DNA from: Stackebrandtia albiflava
Lineage (GTDB): Bacteria > Actinomycetota > Actinomycetes > Mycobacteriales > Micromonosporaceae
Direction: 5' to 3'
Assembly (NCBI RefSeq): GCF_007994225.1
Contig: NZ_VLLL01000009.1
Location: 124,001 to 188,000, forward strand
DNA: 64,000 bases
Shown: positions 9,011 through 17,556 of the stretch, piece by piece
Layout of the letters: every line of letters begins with the position of its first letter
Numbering within the stretch: position 1 is the stretch's first letter
Made by a program: the position numbers and the translations under genes
Notes under the pieces: model-generated
Database searches by the model: none
The model's input: the letters and a program-made list of their open reading frames with translations, nothing else
Told to the model about the DNA's origin: nothing

Positions 9011-10120
9011 TCACGGCGAGACCCTGATCGCCAGCACCGCCATGTCGTCCCGTCGCCTGGCCCCGAAGTCGTCGAGGTCGACGTCGATGAACTCGACGAG
9101 CTGCGCCGCGGTGACGTGTGGTTCGTCGGCGAGCCGCCGGGTGACCCTCTCCACCAGCGGGTAGAAGGTGCCCTGGCGGTCGCGGGCCTCGGTGACTCCG
9201 TCGGTGTAGGCCAGCAGTACGTCGTCGGTCTGGAGCCGGGCGGAGACGGTGGTGACGCCGCCGCGCAACTGGCCGGCGAGGCCCAGCGGCGGACCCGGCG
9301 GCGCGACCAGTTCCCTGACCCTGCCGCGCCGCAGCAGCAGCGGCGTGGGGTGACCGAAACTGGTGAGTCTCACCTCGCGGTTCCCCGGCGGGAACTCCAT
9401 CAGCAGCGACGTCGCGAACGAGGTCCTCCACTCGTCACGTCCTGCGTTGTCCCACGCCATCCGGCGTTCGAGGCGGCCGCCGATCCCGTCCAGGGTGGAG
9501 TCGTCGAGTGCGCCCTCCCGGAAGGAGCCCAGCAACGCCGCCACCGTGGCGACCACGCCCAAGCCGTGGCCCTTGACGTCGGCGACCATCACGCGCACGC
9601 CGTAGGACGTGTCCTGCACGTCGAACATGTCGCCGCCCACCATGGTGTCCTGTTCCGCGGGCCGGTACCAGGCGGCACACCGCAGGGCGCCCACGGCGTC
9701 GGGGATGTGCGGCAACAGGGCGAGTTGCGCGGACCGGGCGACCGTGCTGACCCGGACGAGCCGGTTGTTGTACCTGTCACGCACCCACGCCATGAGGATG
9801 CTCATCACCACGATGCCGAACATGGTGGACAGTCCGTCGGTGGCGGTGTCGTGCCAGCCGTCGGGCGTGTCGGCGAGCAGGTAGAACAGCACGAACTCGG
9901 TGATCGCGACGAGCGACAGCAGGCTGGTGAACAACGGGCCGTTGACGAGTGCCGCGAGCGGTGGCATCGCCACGATGAGGAAGGAGAGTCGTACGTTGTC
10001 GGGTGTCAGCAGGTGTGCCGGCAGTAGTCCGAGCAGCACCAGCACGGGAAGCCATCGCAGCCACGCGGGTGCCCTGTCCCCCGGGGACGCCATCGCGGTC
10101 CGCTTCAGCAGCTGAAGCAC
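9011..10120 (-). CDS. Membrane-anchored SpoIIE-type PP2C serine phosphatase
   Basis: A 369-residue protein. Several membrane helices fill about residues 20-125, followed by a SpoIIE/RsbU-like phosphatase domain. Metal-binding aspartates are seen in GGDMFDV, VADVKGHG and YTDGVTEA, with RRRDDMAVLAI at the end. It probably dephosphorylates an anti-sigma-factor antagonist. GTG 10120 was chosen because AGAGGAG sits eight bases upstream; a GTG at 10162 and an ATG at 10093 are also in frame. It follows a membrane-protein gene on the same strand by 49 bases and may be co-transcribed. No STAS or kinase partner is adjacent. Confidence 0.85.
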   Translation of the reverse strand: MLQLLKRTAMASPGDRAPAWLRWLPVLVLLGLLPAHLLTPDNVRLSFLIVAMPPLAALVNGPLFTSLLSLVAITEFVLFYLLADTPDGWHDTATDGLSTMFGIVVMSILMAWVRDRYNNRLVRVSTVARSAQLALLPHIPDAVGALRCAAWYRPAEQDTMVGGDMFDVQDTSYGVRVMVADVKGHGLGVVATVAALLGSFREGALDDSTLDGIGGRLERRMAWDNAGRDEWRTSFATSLLMEFPPGNREVRLTSFGHPTPLLLRRGRVRELVAPPGPPLGLAGQLRGGVTTVSARLQTDDVLLAYTDGVTEARDRQGTFYPLVERVTRRLADEPHVTAAQLVEFIDVDLDDFGARRRDDMAVLAIRVSP

Positions 10121-10169
10121 CCGGCCAGCTCCTCTCCGGCACTCCTCCGGTGCACCGGTCACACCGTGT

Positions 10170-10805
10170 TCATGGATTGTGCACCGATGTGGCCGCGTCG
10201 GCGGTTCCCGACATGCCGGGGTCGCCGACTTGTGGTCGCCGGGCGCCGTCCCGGCGCAACGTGGCGACGGCCAACAGGCCCGTCGTCACGGCCGTCGCGC
10301 CGGCCACGGCGGCGAGGACGGGCACACCGGACGCGGTGACCTGACGGATCCACACCGGATACCAGCCGCCCAGGCCGCCCAGCAGGAACACGATCGCCGG
10401 GTAGAGGAGCAGCGGCGCACTCCAGGCGGCGACGAGCCGGGCGGTGACCCTGCGCCGCGGCGGCCACAGGCACCAGTCGGCCGTCAACGCCAACGGCAGG
10501 ACCCACTGCGGCAACGGCCACGCGGGGACGGCCTCCGACGCCAGGCAGGTCACCGCGACCACGACGCCGGAGAGGCAGGCGGCACCGCGCAGGCCGTCGA
10601 ACCGGGGGTCACGCGGGTCGGACGCGGCGGCGGTGACGATCAGGCTCACCGCGGCGAGCAGGCCGACGACCATGGAGGCGTCAGTCAGTTGGGCGGCGAC
10701 CCCGTGGCCCGGGGCGTCATGCCACCGGCCGAGTTGAAAGGCGACGGTCGCGGCGACGACCAGGCCGAGAACCGCCCTGGTGTATCTCGCGAAACCCTCC
10801 GTCAT
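10170..10805 (-). CDS. Unknown integral membrane protein
   Basis: A 211-residue protein from ATG 10805 with about six hydrophobic segments and a polar C-terminal tail. I do not recognise a family. A run of G residues just ahead of the ATG could act as the ribosome binding site. It is transcribed away from the Aba4-like gene and towards the SpoIIE-type phosphatase, whose start is 49 bases downstream, so it could supply a membrane partner or sensor for that enzyme; this is only positional. A longer start at 10859 would add a proline-rich stretch of no evident value. Confidence 0.6.
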   Translation of the reverse strand: MTEGFARYTRAVLGLVVAATVAFQLGRWHDAPGHGVAAQLTDASMVVGLLAAVSLIVTAAASDPRDPRFDGLRGAACLSGVVVAVTCLASEAVPAWPLPQWVLPLALTADWCLWPPRRRVTARLVAAWSAPLLLYPAIVFLLGGLGGWYPVWIRQVTASGVPVLAAVAGATAVTTGLLAVATLRRDGARRPQVGDPGMSGTADAATSVHNP

Positions 10806-10987
10806 GTACCCCCCGCACCGGACTCTAGCGGGTGGGGACCTGGTCGGGGGCGTGAACATTGTGGTGGAAGGCGGAGGCGAAGCGGCCCGCCCACGTCCGG
10901 CCGCGCGCCGTCACCCGGCCGGGCGTGCTGCGGCGCGGAGCGCGGTTGCGGAACGTCGGCCGCGGCGGGAGGCGGCTCCCCTCAACC

Positions 10988-11025
10988 AATGGGTACCGCT
11001 ACTATCGATAGTGGCGTTACCCATT
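10988..11025. promoter_or_regulatory. 38-bp near-perfect palindrome in a divergent promoter region
   Basis: The 38 bases from 10988 read the same on both strands except at two of the 19 pairs. The centre ACTATCGATAGT is a perfect 12-bp palindrome and the outer arms are AATGGGTA and TACCCATT. It lies 18 bases before ATG 11044 and about 180 bases from the divergent membrane-protein start. A CATTAT at 11022-11027 could be a -10, putting the site over the promoter. This looks like an operator for a dimeric or tetrameric repressor (TetR or MarR size range). GGGTAC also resembles the -10 of stress-sigma promoters, so a double promoter is an alternative. Confidence 0.7.
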
Positions 11026-11043
11026 ATCCACAGGAGGCGGCAC

Positions 11044-11481
11044 ATGGCCGACACGCTCTTCACACTGGTGTTCGTACTCGCGGCACCGTTCTGGTTCCTG
11101 ATGATCGTGCTGCCGCGCTGGCGGTGGACGGTGACGATCATGAAGTCGCCACTCATCGCGCTACCGGCCGCCGCCTGTTACGTGATCCTGTTGGTGCCCC
11201 AGTTCGGGACGGTGCTCACCGCGGTGTCCCGACCGGACATCGAGGCGGTATCGGCGCTGCTCGCGACCCCGGAGGGCGCGGCGCTGGGCTGGGCGCACTT
11301 CATCGCCTTCGACCTGTTCGTGGGGGCGTGGGAGTACCGGGACTCCCGGCGGCGCGGCGTGCACCCGCTGGTCATGGCCCCGATCCTGCTGGTGACGATC
11401 CTGCTCGCGCCGTTGGGATTCGTGCTGTACCTGGCGGTGCGGGCGGTGTGGCCGCGCTCCCGGACCGAGGCGGCCGGGTGA
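11044..11481 (+). CDS. Aba4-like (DUF4281) membrane protein
   Basis: A 145-residue four-helix membrane protein. The strongest signature is GWAHFIAFDLFVGAWEYRDS near residues 80-100, characteristic of the Aba4-like family; the plant founder is needed for neoxanthin synthesis, and bacterial members sit in membranes with unknown chemistry. AGGAGG at 11032-11037 is six bases from ATG 11044. An upstream in-frame extension is low-complexity and overlaps the palindrome, so it was rejected. No carotenoid gene is nearby. Expression is likely governed by the palindrome immediately upstream. Confidence 0.82.
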   Translation: MADTLFTLVFVLAAPFWFLMIVLPRWRWTVTIMKSPLIALPAAACYVILLVPQFGTVLTAVSRPDIEAVSALLATPEGAALGWAHFIAFDLFVGAWEYRDSRRRGVHPLVMAPILLVTILLAPLGFVLYLAVRAVWPRSRTEAAG

Positions 11482-11500
11482 ACTCGACCGACGGCGGCAG

Positions 11501-11533
11501 CACGGGCGTGCCCGGAATGCGGACACGCCCGTG
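11501..11533. terminator. Bidirectional terminator
   Basis: CACGGGCGTG (11501-11510) pairs perfectly with CACGCCCGTG (11524-11533), between the converging Aba4-like and M15 peptidase genes. Confidence 0.75.
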
Positions 11534-11546
11534 ATGTCGTGACGGA

Positions 11547-12278
11547 TCAGACCCCGCAGCTCGGGGCGTCCCAGAAGCGACCGGAACGGGCCGCGACGTG
11601 AACGTGGTCGTTGTGGCCCGGGTAACCGGGGCCGAGGATCTCGTAGAATCCGTGGTTACGGGCCTGCTTGACCATCGTGCAGAACGAGTGCGAGCCGACC
11701 AGGTCGACGGCGTCGCCGTACATGTGCCGGCTGTTCGTGGCACCGCCGACCGCGGAGTTGCACGAGACGCTGCGGAAGCCGCTGCTGATGTTGATCGGGC
11801 GGTCGCCGAGCGCGTGACGCAGGGCCTCCAGCTTCCACATGGCCCGGCGGCCGTTCTCCTTGGCGGTGGCCGCCGACACCCGTCCGCCGCCCCATGTGCT
11901 GTTGCACCGGTTCAGTTCGGCGTAGGTGAAGTGGATAGGGGTGTTGTCGGAGTCGGACAGCGCCTGCAGCTTGCCGCGCGTGTTCGGGCCGACGATGCCG
12001 TCCACGGCCAGGCCGTATGCCTGCTGGAACCGCCGGACCGCCGCGTGAGTGGCCGGACCGAAGGCACCGTCGATCGCCAGGACCGCGCCGTAACCGGGGT
12101 ATCCGGCGACGCGGACCTGCAGTTCGCGCACATCCGAGCCGGAGTGGCCCTGTTGCAGGGTGCGGGGGAAGACGTATCCGGCGGCGTGGGCGACGCCTCC
12201 GGTGAGACCGACTACCGCGGCGGTGGTGGGCAGGGCGATCGCCGCCGTGAGAAAGGTGCGCCTTGACTGTTTGGACAT
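11547..12278 (-). CDS. Tat-exported M15 peptidase with peptidoglycan-binding domain
   Basis: A 243-residue exported protein. The N-terminus SKQSRRTFLTAA plus hydrophobic stretch and AHAA site is a twin-arginine signal. A PG_binding_1 repeat (DGAFGP, DGIVGP) covers about residues 38-105. A Peptidase_M15_3 domain follows, with SGFRS, SRHMYGDAVDL giving zinc His and Asp, and HNDHVHV giving the last His. It likely trims D-Ala-containing peptides in the wall. GGAGGG lies ten bases ahead of ATG 12278. The leader may contain the hairpin at 12304-12326. Confidence 0.9.
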   Translation of the reverse strand: MSKQSRRTFLTAAIALPTTAAVVGLTGGVAHAAGYVFPRTLQQGHSGSDVRELQVRVAGYPGYGAVLAIDGAFGPATHAAVRRFQQAYGLAVDGIVGPNTRGKLQALSDSDNTPIHFTYAELNRCNSTWGGGRVSAATAKENGRRAMWKLEALRHALGDRPINISSGFRSVSCNSAVGGATNSRHMYGDAVDLVGSHSFCTMVKQARNHGFYEILGPGYPGHNDHVHVAARSGRFWDAPSCGV

Positions 12279-12535
12279 TACCGGGTATCCCTCCAGTGTG
12301 TCTGAGCCGCCTGGGGGCGGCGGCTCGACAACAGGATGCCGCAGTTGTCAAGCCACGTCAAGAAACTCGCCGTGATCTGCGCAGATGGAAAGTTTCCTAC
12401 ATCGGCATATTCGCATCGAATTCTTCACGCTGAGGTGACGACCGGGGATCGGGACCTCATCCGGCCGCCCGCCGCCACACCGTCGGCGACGCCTCGACCA
12501 CAGGGCGTGGCACATCATGATGCGATGATGGATCG
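12279..12535. other. Intergenic region between the M15 gene and a toxin-antitoxin module
   Basis: A GAGCCGCC/GGCGGCTC hairpin with a seven-base loop lies at 12304-12326, in the likely leader of the M15 gene. Positions 12350-12440 are AT-rich. Just ahead of the antitoxin start, CATCA (8 bases) TGATG around 12510-12530 and repeated GATG units form a plausible autoregulatory operator. Confidence 0.35.
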
Positions 12536-12769
12536 ATGCGCACGACCATAGACCTACCCGTCGATCTGCACCGGCAGGCGATGTCGATCGCGCGGGACAC
12601 CGGCAAGACCCTGAGCGAAACCGTGGCCGACCTCATGCGCCGCGCACTGGGCACCGGTCAGGCGACGTCACAGGTGTTCCGCAGCCAACGCACCGGCCTC
12701 TCCGTCATCAGGCTCGGCACCGTCATCTCCACCGAGGACGTCAGGGCCTTGGAAGACGACGATCGATGA
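12536..12769 (+). CDS. vapB: Ribbon-helix-helix antitoxin, VapB-like
   Basis: A 77-residue protein opening with RTTIDLPVDLHRQAMSIARDTGKTLSETV, the strand and two helices of a ribbon-helix-helix DNA-binding domain, followed by a short acidic tail that would wrap the toxin. Its stop overlaps the PIN toxin start (ATGA), the usual translational coupling. It normally neutralises the toxin and represses the operon by binding the GATG-rich repeat upstream. Confidence 0.8.
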   Translation: MRTTIDLPVDLHRQAMSIARDTGKTLSETVADLMRRALGTGQATSQVFRSQRTGLSVIRLGTVISTEDVRALEDDDR

Positions 12770-13077
12770 TCGCGCTCTTGGATGCCGACGTGCCGATAGC
12801 GCTTCTCGTAGAGGACCACGTTCATCACGCCGCTGCCGAGAACCGGCTCACGGAGTATGACGGCGACATCGCCACCTGCCCGATCAGGGAAGCCTCGTAC
12901 GTCTGGCCCGACGGCCCGCAGTCCACCGAGGTGGCGATGACAGGCGTCATCGGCCACCGGCAGGTGACCGACGCGTATCCGGCCGCGCTCGCCCGGTCTC
13001 ATGACGGCCGGCCGGCGACCTTCGACCAGGGCTTGGCGAAACCACACCCGGACGTCACCGAGCTGGTACCCGTCTGA
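12766..13077 (+). CDS. vapC: PIN-domain toxin, VapC-like, internally shortened
   Basis: A 103-residue PIN-domain protein, about 30-40 residues shorter than ordinary VapC. The start (MIALLDADVPIALLVEDHVH), the CPIREASYV segment and the end (VTDAYPAALARSHDGRPATFDQGLA) match actinobacterial VapC closely and retain all four acidic metal ligands. The middle, which normally holds the RILSNP-type helices after the second acidic residue, is missing, and the frame is kept. It would be an Mg2+-dependent RNase if folded; activity is doubtful. Confidence 0.75.
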   Translation: MIALLDADVPIALLVEDHVHHAAAENRLTEYDGDIATCPIREASYVWPDGPQSTEVAMTGVIGHRQVTDAYPAALARSHDGRPATFDQGLAKPHPDVTELVPV

Positions 13078-13103
13078 TGATGTGAGCCGACGGCGCGACC
13101 GGT

Positions 13104-13856
13104 TCAATCCGGTTTCCGCGCCACCACGAGGAAGCGGTGATGCCGCACCGCGAGCCCTCCGTCGGCGGTCATCCGGTCGTGCAGGGCCGACAACCGGTCG
13201 CGGTGCGCGGCGGGATCCCAGCCGTCGATCTGCCACGGCGCCATCCGCAGGTACAGCACCACCGCACCCACGTCGGTGAACCGGCCGGGCGGGAACGCCT
13301 CGCGCCGAGTGGTCACCGTCAGGCCGGCCTCGGCGACCAGTCCCGCCGCCGCGTCCAGGTTCCAGTCCCCGTACGGGTTGGCCGGGCCGCCGAGGGCCGC
13401 GTTGAGCTCCGACAGGTCGCCGCCGCCCACCTGCTGGGTGAGGAACACGCCGCCGGGCCGAAGGATCCGGGCGACCTCGCGGGCGTCGAAGGACTCGTGA
13501 CGGTTGAGGACGAGGTCGAATCGCGCGTCCTCGAAGGGCAGCACGTCGTCGCGGTCGGCGTCGGTGGCGACCACCTCGACACCCAGCGGTTCCAACCGCC
13601 GCCGCGCCACCGGTACGTTCGGCGGATACGACTCGGTGGCCGTCACCCGGCCGGGAGCGGGCAGCAGACGCGCCAGGAACTCGCCACCGCCGGTCCCCAT
13701 GTCCAGTACGGCTTCCGCCGTCGCGACCGCCTCGGCCGCCGACGTCTCGTAGTCCCAGTCCGGATCGCCCTCGGTCAACCGTCCCGACAGGACGGAGAAG
13801 TCCCACCCCTCGAAGTCCGTCGACAACGCCCGCTCGATCAGCTCATCACCGTCCAT
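13104..13856 (-). CDS. Class I SAM-dependent methyltransferase
   Basis: A 250-residue methyltransferase with the Rossmann motif I VLDMGTGGGEFL, a motif II acidic residue in VVATDAD, and the post-motif FDLVLNRHESF and ILRPGGVFLTQQ segments. The substrate is unknown. ATG 13856 was preferred over a start 20 codons upstream that would overlap the previous gene. It begins ten bases after the stop of the alkyltransferase-like gene and is the last of four closely packed minus-strand genes. Confidence 0.8.
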   Translation of the reverse strand: MDGDELIERALSTDFEGWDFSVLSGRLTEGDPDWDYETSAAEAVATAEAVLDMGTGGGEFLARLLPAPGRVTATESYPPNVPVARRRLEPLGVEVVATDADRDDVLPFEDARFDLVLNRHESFDAREVARILRPGGVFLTQQVGGGDLSELNAALGGPANPYGDWNLDAAAGLVAEAGLTVTTRREAFPPGRFTDVGAVVLYLRMAPWQIDGWDPAAHRDRLSALHDRMTADGGLAVRHHRFLVVARKPD

Positions 13857-13866
13857 ATCGGCGAAA

Positions 13867-14229
13867 CTATCCGGTCCCCTCCGCCCCGGCCACCGAATTC
13901 CCGGCGGGCCGTTCACCGTCCCAACGTGCCCGCGTCATGTCGATCCGGGGCAGATGCCGGTCACCGGTACCGTCTCGCAACGGCGTCCCCTCCCGCCGGT
14001 ACCGCGCCAGTGCCTCCGTCTCGTGCCCCGGCAGCAGACGACCGTCGGCACGCACCACCCGCCACCACGCCACGGTCGCGCCGTAGAGCGTCATCACCCG
14101 GCCCACCTGCCGGGGACCGCCCCGGCCGAGGTGGTCCGCGACGTCGCCGTAGGTCATCACGCGACCGGCGGGAATCAGGTCCACGACCGACAGGACGTCG
14201 TCGGCGTACTCGGGCAGCGCGTCAGTCAC
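13867..14229 (-). CDS. Alkyltransferase-like protein (MGMT fold, catalytic Cys absent)
   Basis: A 120-residue protein matching the DNA-binding domain of O6-alkylguanine-DNA alkyltransferase: PAGRVMTYGDVADHLGRGGPRQVGRVM, then AWWRVVRADGRL. The active-site PCHRV of true alkyltransferases is replaced by AWWRV, so Trp stands where the alkyl-accepting Cys would be. This is the hallmark of ATL proteins, which bind O6-alkylguanine and hand it to nucleotide-excision repair. GTG 14229 overlaps the stop of the PrsW-like gene by eight bases. An ATL next to a methyltransferase is suggestive but not proof of a joint role. Confidence 0.85.
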   Translation of the reverse strand: MTDALPEYADDVLSVVDLIPAGRVMTYGDVADHLGRGGPRQVGRVMTLYGATVAWWRVVRADGRLLPGHETEALARYRREGTPLRDGTGDRHLPRIDMTRARWDGERPAGNSVAGAEGTG

Positions 14230-15418
14230 TCGGCATATTCTGCCGCACGCCGGGCAGCCTCGCCGCCTCCAGCTCCTCGCGGATGCCGCGCACGTTCATG
14301 CTCGCCACCACGATGTCCAACGCGGTCTCGGGGTTCTGCCGTGACCGTTGGGCACGGAACAGCGCCTCGCTCAGCTCCACCTGAGCACGCTGCATCCGCG
14401 ACACCAGTTTCTTGCCCGCCGTGCCGTAGATGAACTCGGCCTGTTTGCGGGCCTTACGACGGGTCCGCAGGTTGCGCATCGACTCCATCTCCTCGGGCGT
14501 GATCACCGTCTCGGGCTGCCCCTGCATGATCTCGGTGAACCACCGCCACTCCCTGCGCACCGCGTGCCGGTACAACGACAGGAAGAAGACGAGGATGAGG
14601 ATCCCCTTGCCGTAGGTCACCAGGACGTTGAGGCCGCCGGGTAGCCAGGCCGGCATCGGTGAGTTCCACAGGAAGTGCATCGCCCAGGCCGCCAGGAACA
14701 GTGCCGCCGCGGTCAGGTACCGCACCGTCGCCGGGCGGCGGCTGGTGACGGCGAAGGCGACGCCCAGTCCGGCGACCCCGGTGTAGATCGGGTGGCTCCA
14801 CGGCCCGGCGACCAGGATCCGGGTGATCGTGATCGACAGTGAACCCGCCAGGTCGCTGTTGGGATTCGACAACGCGAAGTTCACCGCGTAGGTCAGGTTC
14901 TCCGCCACCTGGAAGCCCAGCCCGCAGAACGCGCCGTAGATCAGGCCGTCCAGGGCGTGGTGGAAGTGCTCCCTGACGATGAGGACGATCGCGATGACGC
15001 CGAGCATCTTCAACCACTCCTCGTTGAGCGGTCCCGCGATGGCCGGCCCCCACCGCGTGGCGAACGGTACACCGTACAGCTTGGTCAACAGCGCCAACAG
15101 GTTGTTGTTGGCGATGATCGACACCGACGTCGCCACCAGCGCGCCCCAGATGAACGCCGCCGCGCGCACCGCGGCGGGTTCCCGCTCGAACAGGTCCATC
15201 CGGCCGAGGATCCAGATGAACACGGCCGCGAGGACGCCGTTGAGCAGGATCGCGATCCACAGCGCGGTCGACAGTTCGCGGAGCGCGCCGGTCAGGGTCT
15301 CTCCGATGTGGATCAGGCCGAAACCGACGAGCCCGACGTACAGCCAGAACGCGGGTTTCCTGACCCGGACGAACGTTCCCTGACCCTCCACCACGACCCG
15401 TGTGGTGTGCCCGGTCAT
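14222..15418 (-). CDS. PrsW-family membrane protease
   Basis: A 398-residue protein with about eight or nine membrane helices and a polar C-terminal tail of some 100 residues. The PrsW signature is visible: NEEWLKM near residue 132, and FQVAENLTYAV and the GPWSHPIYTG histidine later. PrsW proteins cut transmembrane anti-sigma factors in site-1 reactions. ATG 15418 overlaps the upstream stop (ATGA), implying coupling to the single-pass protein gene before it; that neighbour could be its substrate or partner. A much longer open frame upstream is a shadow. Confidence 0.85.
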   Translation of the reverse strand: MTGHTTRVVVEGQGTFVRVRKPAFWLYVGLVGFGLIHIGETLTGALRELSTALWIAILLNGVLAAVFIWILGRMDLFEREPAAVRAAAFIWGALVATSVSIIANNNLLALLTKLYGVPFATRWGPAIAGPLNEEWLKMLGVIAIVLIVREHFHHALDGLIYGAFCGLGFQVAENLTYAVNFALSNPNSDLAGSLSITITRILVAGPWSHPIYTGVAGLGVAFAVTSRRPATVRYLTAAALFLAAWAMHFLWNSPMPAWLPGGLNVLVTYGKGILILVFFLSLYRHAVRREWRWFTEIMQGQPETVITPEEMESMRNLRTRRKARKQAEFIYGTAGKKLVSRMQRAQVELSEALFRAQRSRQNPETALDIVVASMNVRGIREELEAARLPGVRQNMPSD

Positions 15419-16020
15419 ACGACCTCCAAGGTGGCGAGGATCTGCTCGATGGTGAGCGCCTCGCCGTCGAGACGGCCCAACGGCGCCCGCGTCACGACCA
15501 CGGCCGCGACGTCGCCGCGGCCCAGGACGTAGAGCGTTCCGCCGTACCGCTCCCCGGTGAGGGTTCCGCGGTAACCGGTCAACCCGGTCGGGGAGGTGTA
15601 GCGTTCCTTGCCGGTGGTGAACATCGCCGGGTCCTCGTTGCCCAGGTCGCGGGACTGCCGGTCGAACAGCACCCCGAAGTCGTCCACGCCGGCCATGGCG
15701 TGGGTCTCCAGCCACACCGAACCGTGCACCAGGACGACGGTGCTCTGCCGGTTCCGGCCGGTGGCCGTGCGCCAGCCGGAGCCGTCGGCGGGGATCGTCA
15801 ACCGGATCCGGCCGAACGAGCCCGTCTCGGGCGGTCCGGTCGCGGACAGGGTCAGCACCGTCCCGGGTGCCACCTCGGCCTCCCCGGGCACCGCCTTGTT
15901 CCACTGTGTCCAGAACAACGCGGGGAGGAAGACGGCGATCGCCAGCGCCACCGCCGGCCAGGTACGGCGGCGTTCGAGCCCGAACCGGTTGAGCTGGACC
16001 GCACCTTCGATCACGTTCAT
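15415..16020 (-). CDS. Unknown single-pass membrane protein
   Basis: A 201-residue protein with a basic N-terminus, one hydrophobic helix around residues 23-37 (AVALAIAVFLPALFW) and a soluble exported domain rich in beta-like segments. No family recognised. It heads a four-gene overlapping set and shares ATGA with the PrsW-like gene, so the two are probably made in fixed ratio. Topology (cytosolic tail, single helix, outer domain) would suit a PrsW substrate or adaptor; this is inference from position. Confidence 0.65.
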   Translation of the reverse strand: MNVIEGAVQLNRFGLERRRTWPAVALAIAVFLPALFWTQWNKAVPGEAEVAPGTVLTLSATGPPETGSFGRIRLTIPADGSGWRTATGRNRQSTVVLVHGSVWLETHAMAGVDDFGVLFDRQSRDLGNEDPAMFTTGKERYTSPTGLTGYRGTLTGERYGGTLYVLGRGDVAAVVVTRAPLGRLDGEALTIEQILATLEVV

Positions 16021-16209
16021 CCCCTTCGCGCGGTTTAGGAGGTCTCGGTCAGTGTGGCAGCTTATCGGCCCGACTCACCGGTATCGGACCGTGCGCCGTG
16101 GCGTTCGCGGGCCCCCACGGAAACCCGGTTTGCTGGTAGGTTCTCGCGTGACATGACCCTTCCTCATGTTCTGCGGTCATCCTCCCGTCAGTCCCCCATG
16201 GAGGCAGCC

Positions 16210-17556
16210 ATGACGACCATGCCGCCGTTTCCCGACGACTTCGCCTGGGGCGTCGCCACCTCCGCGTTCCAGATCGAGGGAGCCGTCGACACCGACGGAC
16301 GTGGCCCGTCGATCTGGGACGGTTTCAGCCACACCCCCGGACGCATCCGGGGAGACGACGTCGCCGACACCGCGTGCGACCACTACCACCGGTACCGGGA
16401 GGACGTCGACCTGCTGCGGCGACTCGGCGTGGACGTCTACCGGTTCTCGTTGAGCTGGTCCCGGGTCGTCCCCGACGGCCTCGGCCACGTCAACGGCGCG
16501 GGCCTGGACTTCTACGACCGGCTGGTGGACGCACTGCTCGACGCCGGGATCACCCCGATGCCGACCCTCTTCCACTGGGACCTCCCCCAGGAGCTGGAGG
16601 ACCACGGCGGATGGCTCCGGCGCGACACCGCCGAACACTTCGCCCGCTACACCGGCGTCGTCGCCGAACGACTCGGCGACCGGGTACGCGACTGGATCAC
16701 CCTCAACGAACCCTTCGAACACATGGCGCTGGGCCACGCGCTGGGCGTCCACGCGCCCGGCCACACGATGGGACTGGCGGCACTGCCGGTCGCCCACCAC
16801 CAACTCCTCGCCCACGGCTTGGCCACCCGGGTACTGCGCGAGCACTCCGCCGCGCGCGTCCTGCTGACCAACAGCTACTCCCCCGCCCACGCCGCCTCCG
16901 ACGACCCCGCCGACCACGCGGCGGCCGCCGCCTACCACGCCCTCCACCACGGGCTGTTCACCGATCCGGTGCTGCGGGGCCGTTACCCGGACCTGTCCGC
17001 CTTCGGCGTCGACGTCACCGCCCTCGACTTCGTCGCAGACGACGACCTCGCGATCATCTCCACGCCCCTCGACGGTCTCGGGATCAACTACTACAACCCG
17101 ACCCGGCTCGCGGCACCACCGCCGGGCGAGGCGCTGCCGTTCACCATGGTGGACTTCCCGGGCGTGGCCGTCACCGACTTCGGCTGGCCGGTGATCCCCT
17201 CGGGTCTCACGCAGCTCCTCACCGGACTCGCCGCCGAATACGGCGAGGCACTGCCACCACTGTGGATCACCGAGAACGGCTGCTCCTACCGGGTCGAGCC
17301 CGGCACCGACGGCCGGTTCCACGACCAGGCCAGGATCGACTACCTCGACGCCCACATCAGAGCCGTGCACGCCGCCATAACGCTCGGCGCCGACGTGCGG
17401 GGATACCTCACCTGGACACTGATGGACAACTACGAGTGGGCCGAGGGCTACCACCAACGCTTCGGCCTGGTCCACGTGGATCCCGAGACCCGCGACCGCC
17501 ACCCGAAGTCCTCGTTCGACTGGTACGCCGGCCTCATCTCCGGGCAACGCGGATGA
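16210..17556 (+). CDS. GH1 beta-glucosidase
   Basis: A 448-residue family 1 glycoside hydrolase of standard length, with no signal peptide. FAWGVATSAFQIEGA opens the barrel, the acid/base Glu is in TLNEPF near residue 166, and the nucleophile Glu is in ITENGCS near residue 355. LMDNYEWAEGY and the final SSFDWYAGLI are also typical. ATG 16210 was chosen because GGAGG at 16200-16204 sits five bases before it. The stop overlaps the MFS start, so it hydrolyses in the cytosol a beta-glucoside that the partner transporter probably imports. Confidence 0.93.
   Translation: MTTMPPFPDDFAWGVATSAFQIEGAVDTDGRGPSIWDGFSHTPGRIRGDDVADTACDHYHRYREDVDLLRRLGVDVYRFSLSWSRVVPDGLGHVNGAGLDFYDRLVDALLDAGITPMPTLFHWDLPQELEDHGGWLRRDTAEHFARYTGVVAERLGDRVRDWITLNEPFEHMALGHALGVHAPGHTMGLAALPVAHHQLLAHGLATRVLREHSAARVLLTNSYSPAHAASDDPADHAAAAAYHALHHGLFTDPVLRGRYPDLSAFGVDVTALDFVADDDLAIISTPLDGLGINYYNPTRLAAPPPGEALPFTMVDFPGVAVTDFGWPVIPSGLTQLLTGLAAEYGEALPPLWITENGCSYRVEPGTDGRFHDQARIDYLDAHIRAVHAAITLGADVRGYLTWTLMDNYEWAEGYHQRFGLVHVDPETRDRHPKSSFDWYAGLISGQRG

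Noticed and set aside
13867-14229. Functional O6-methylguanine-DNA methyltransferase
   Set aside because: The PCHRV motif is AWWRV; without the acceptor Cys it belongs to the alkyltransferase-like group.
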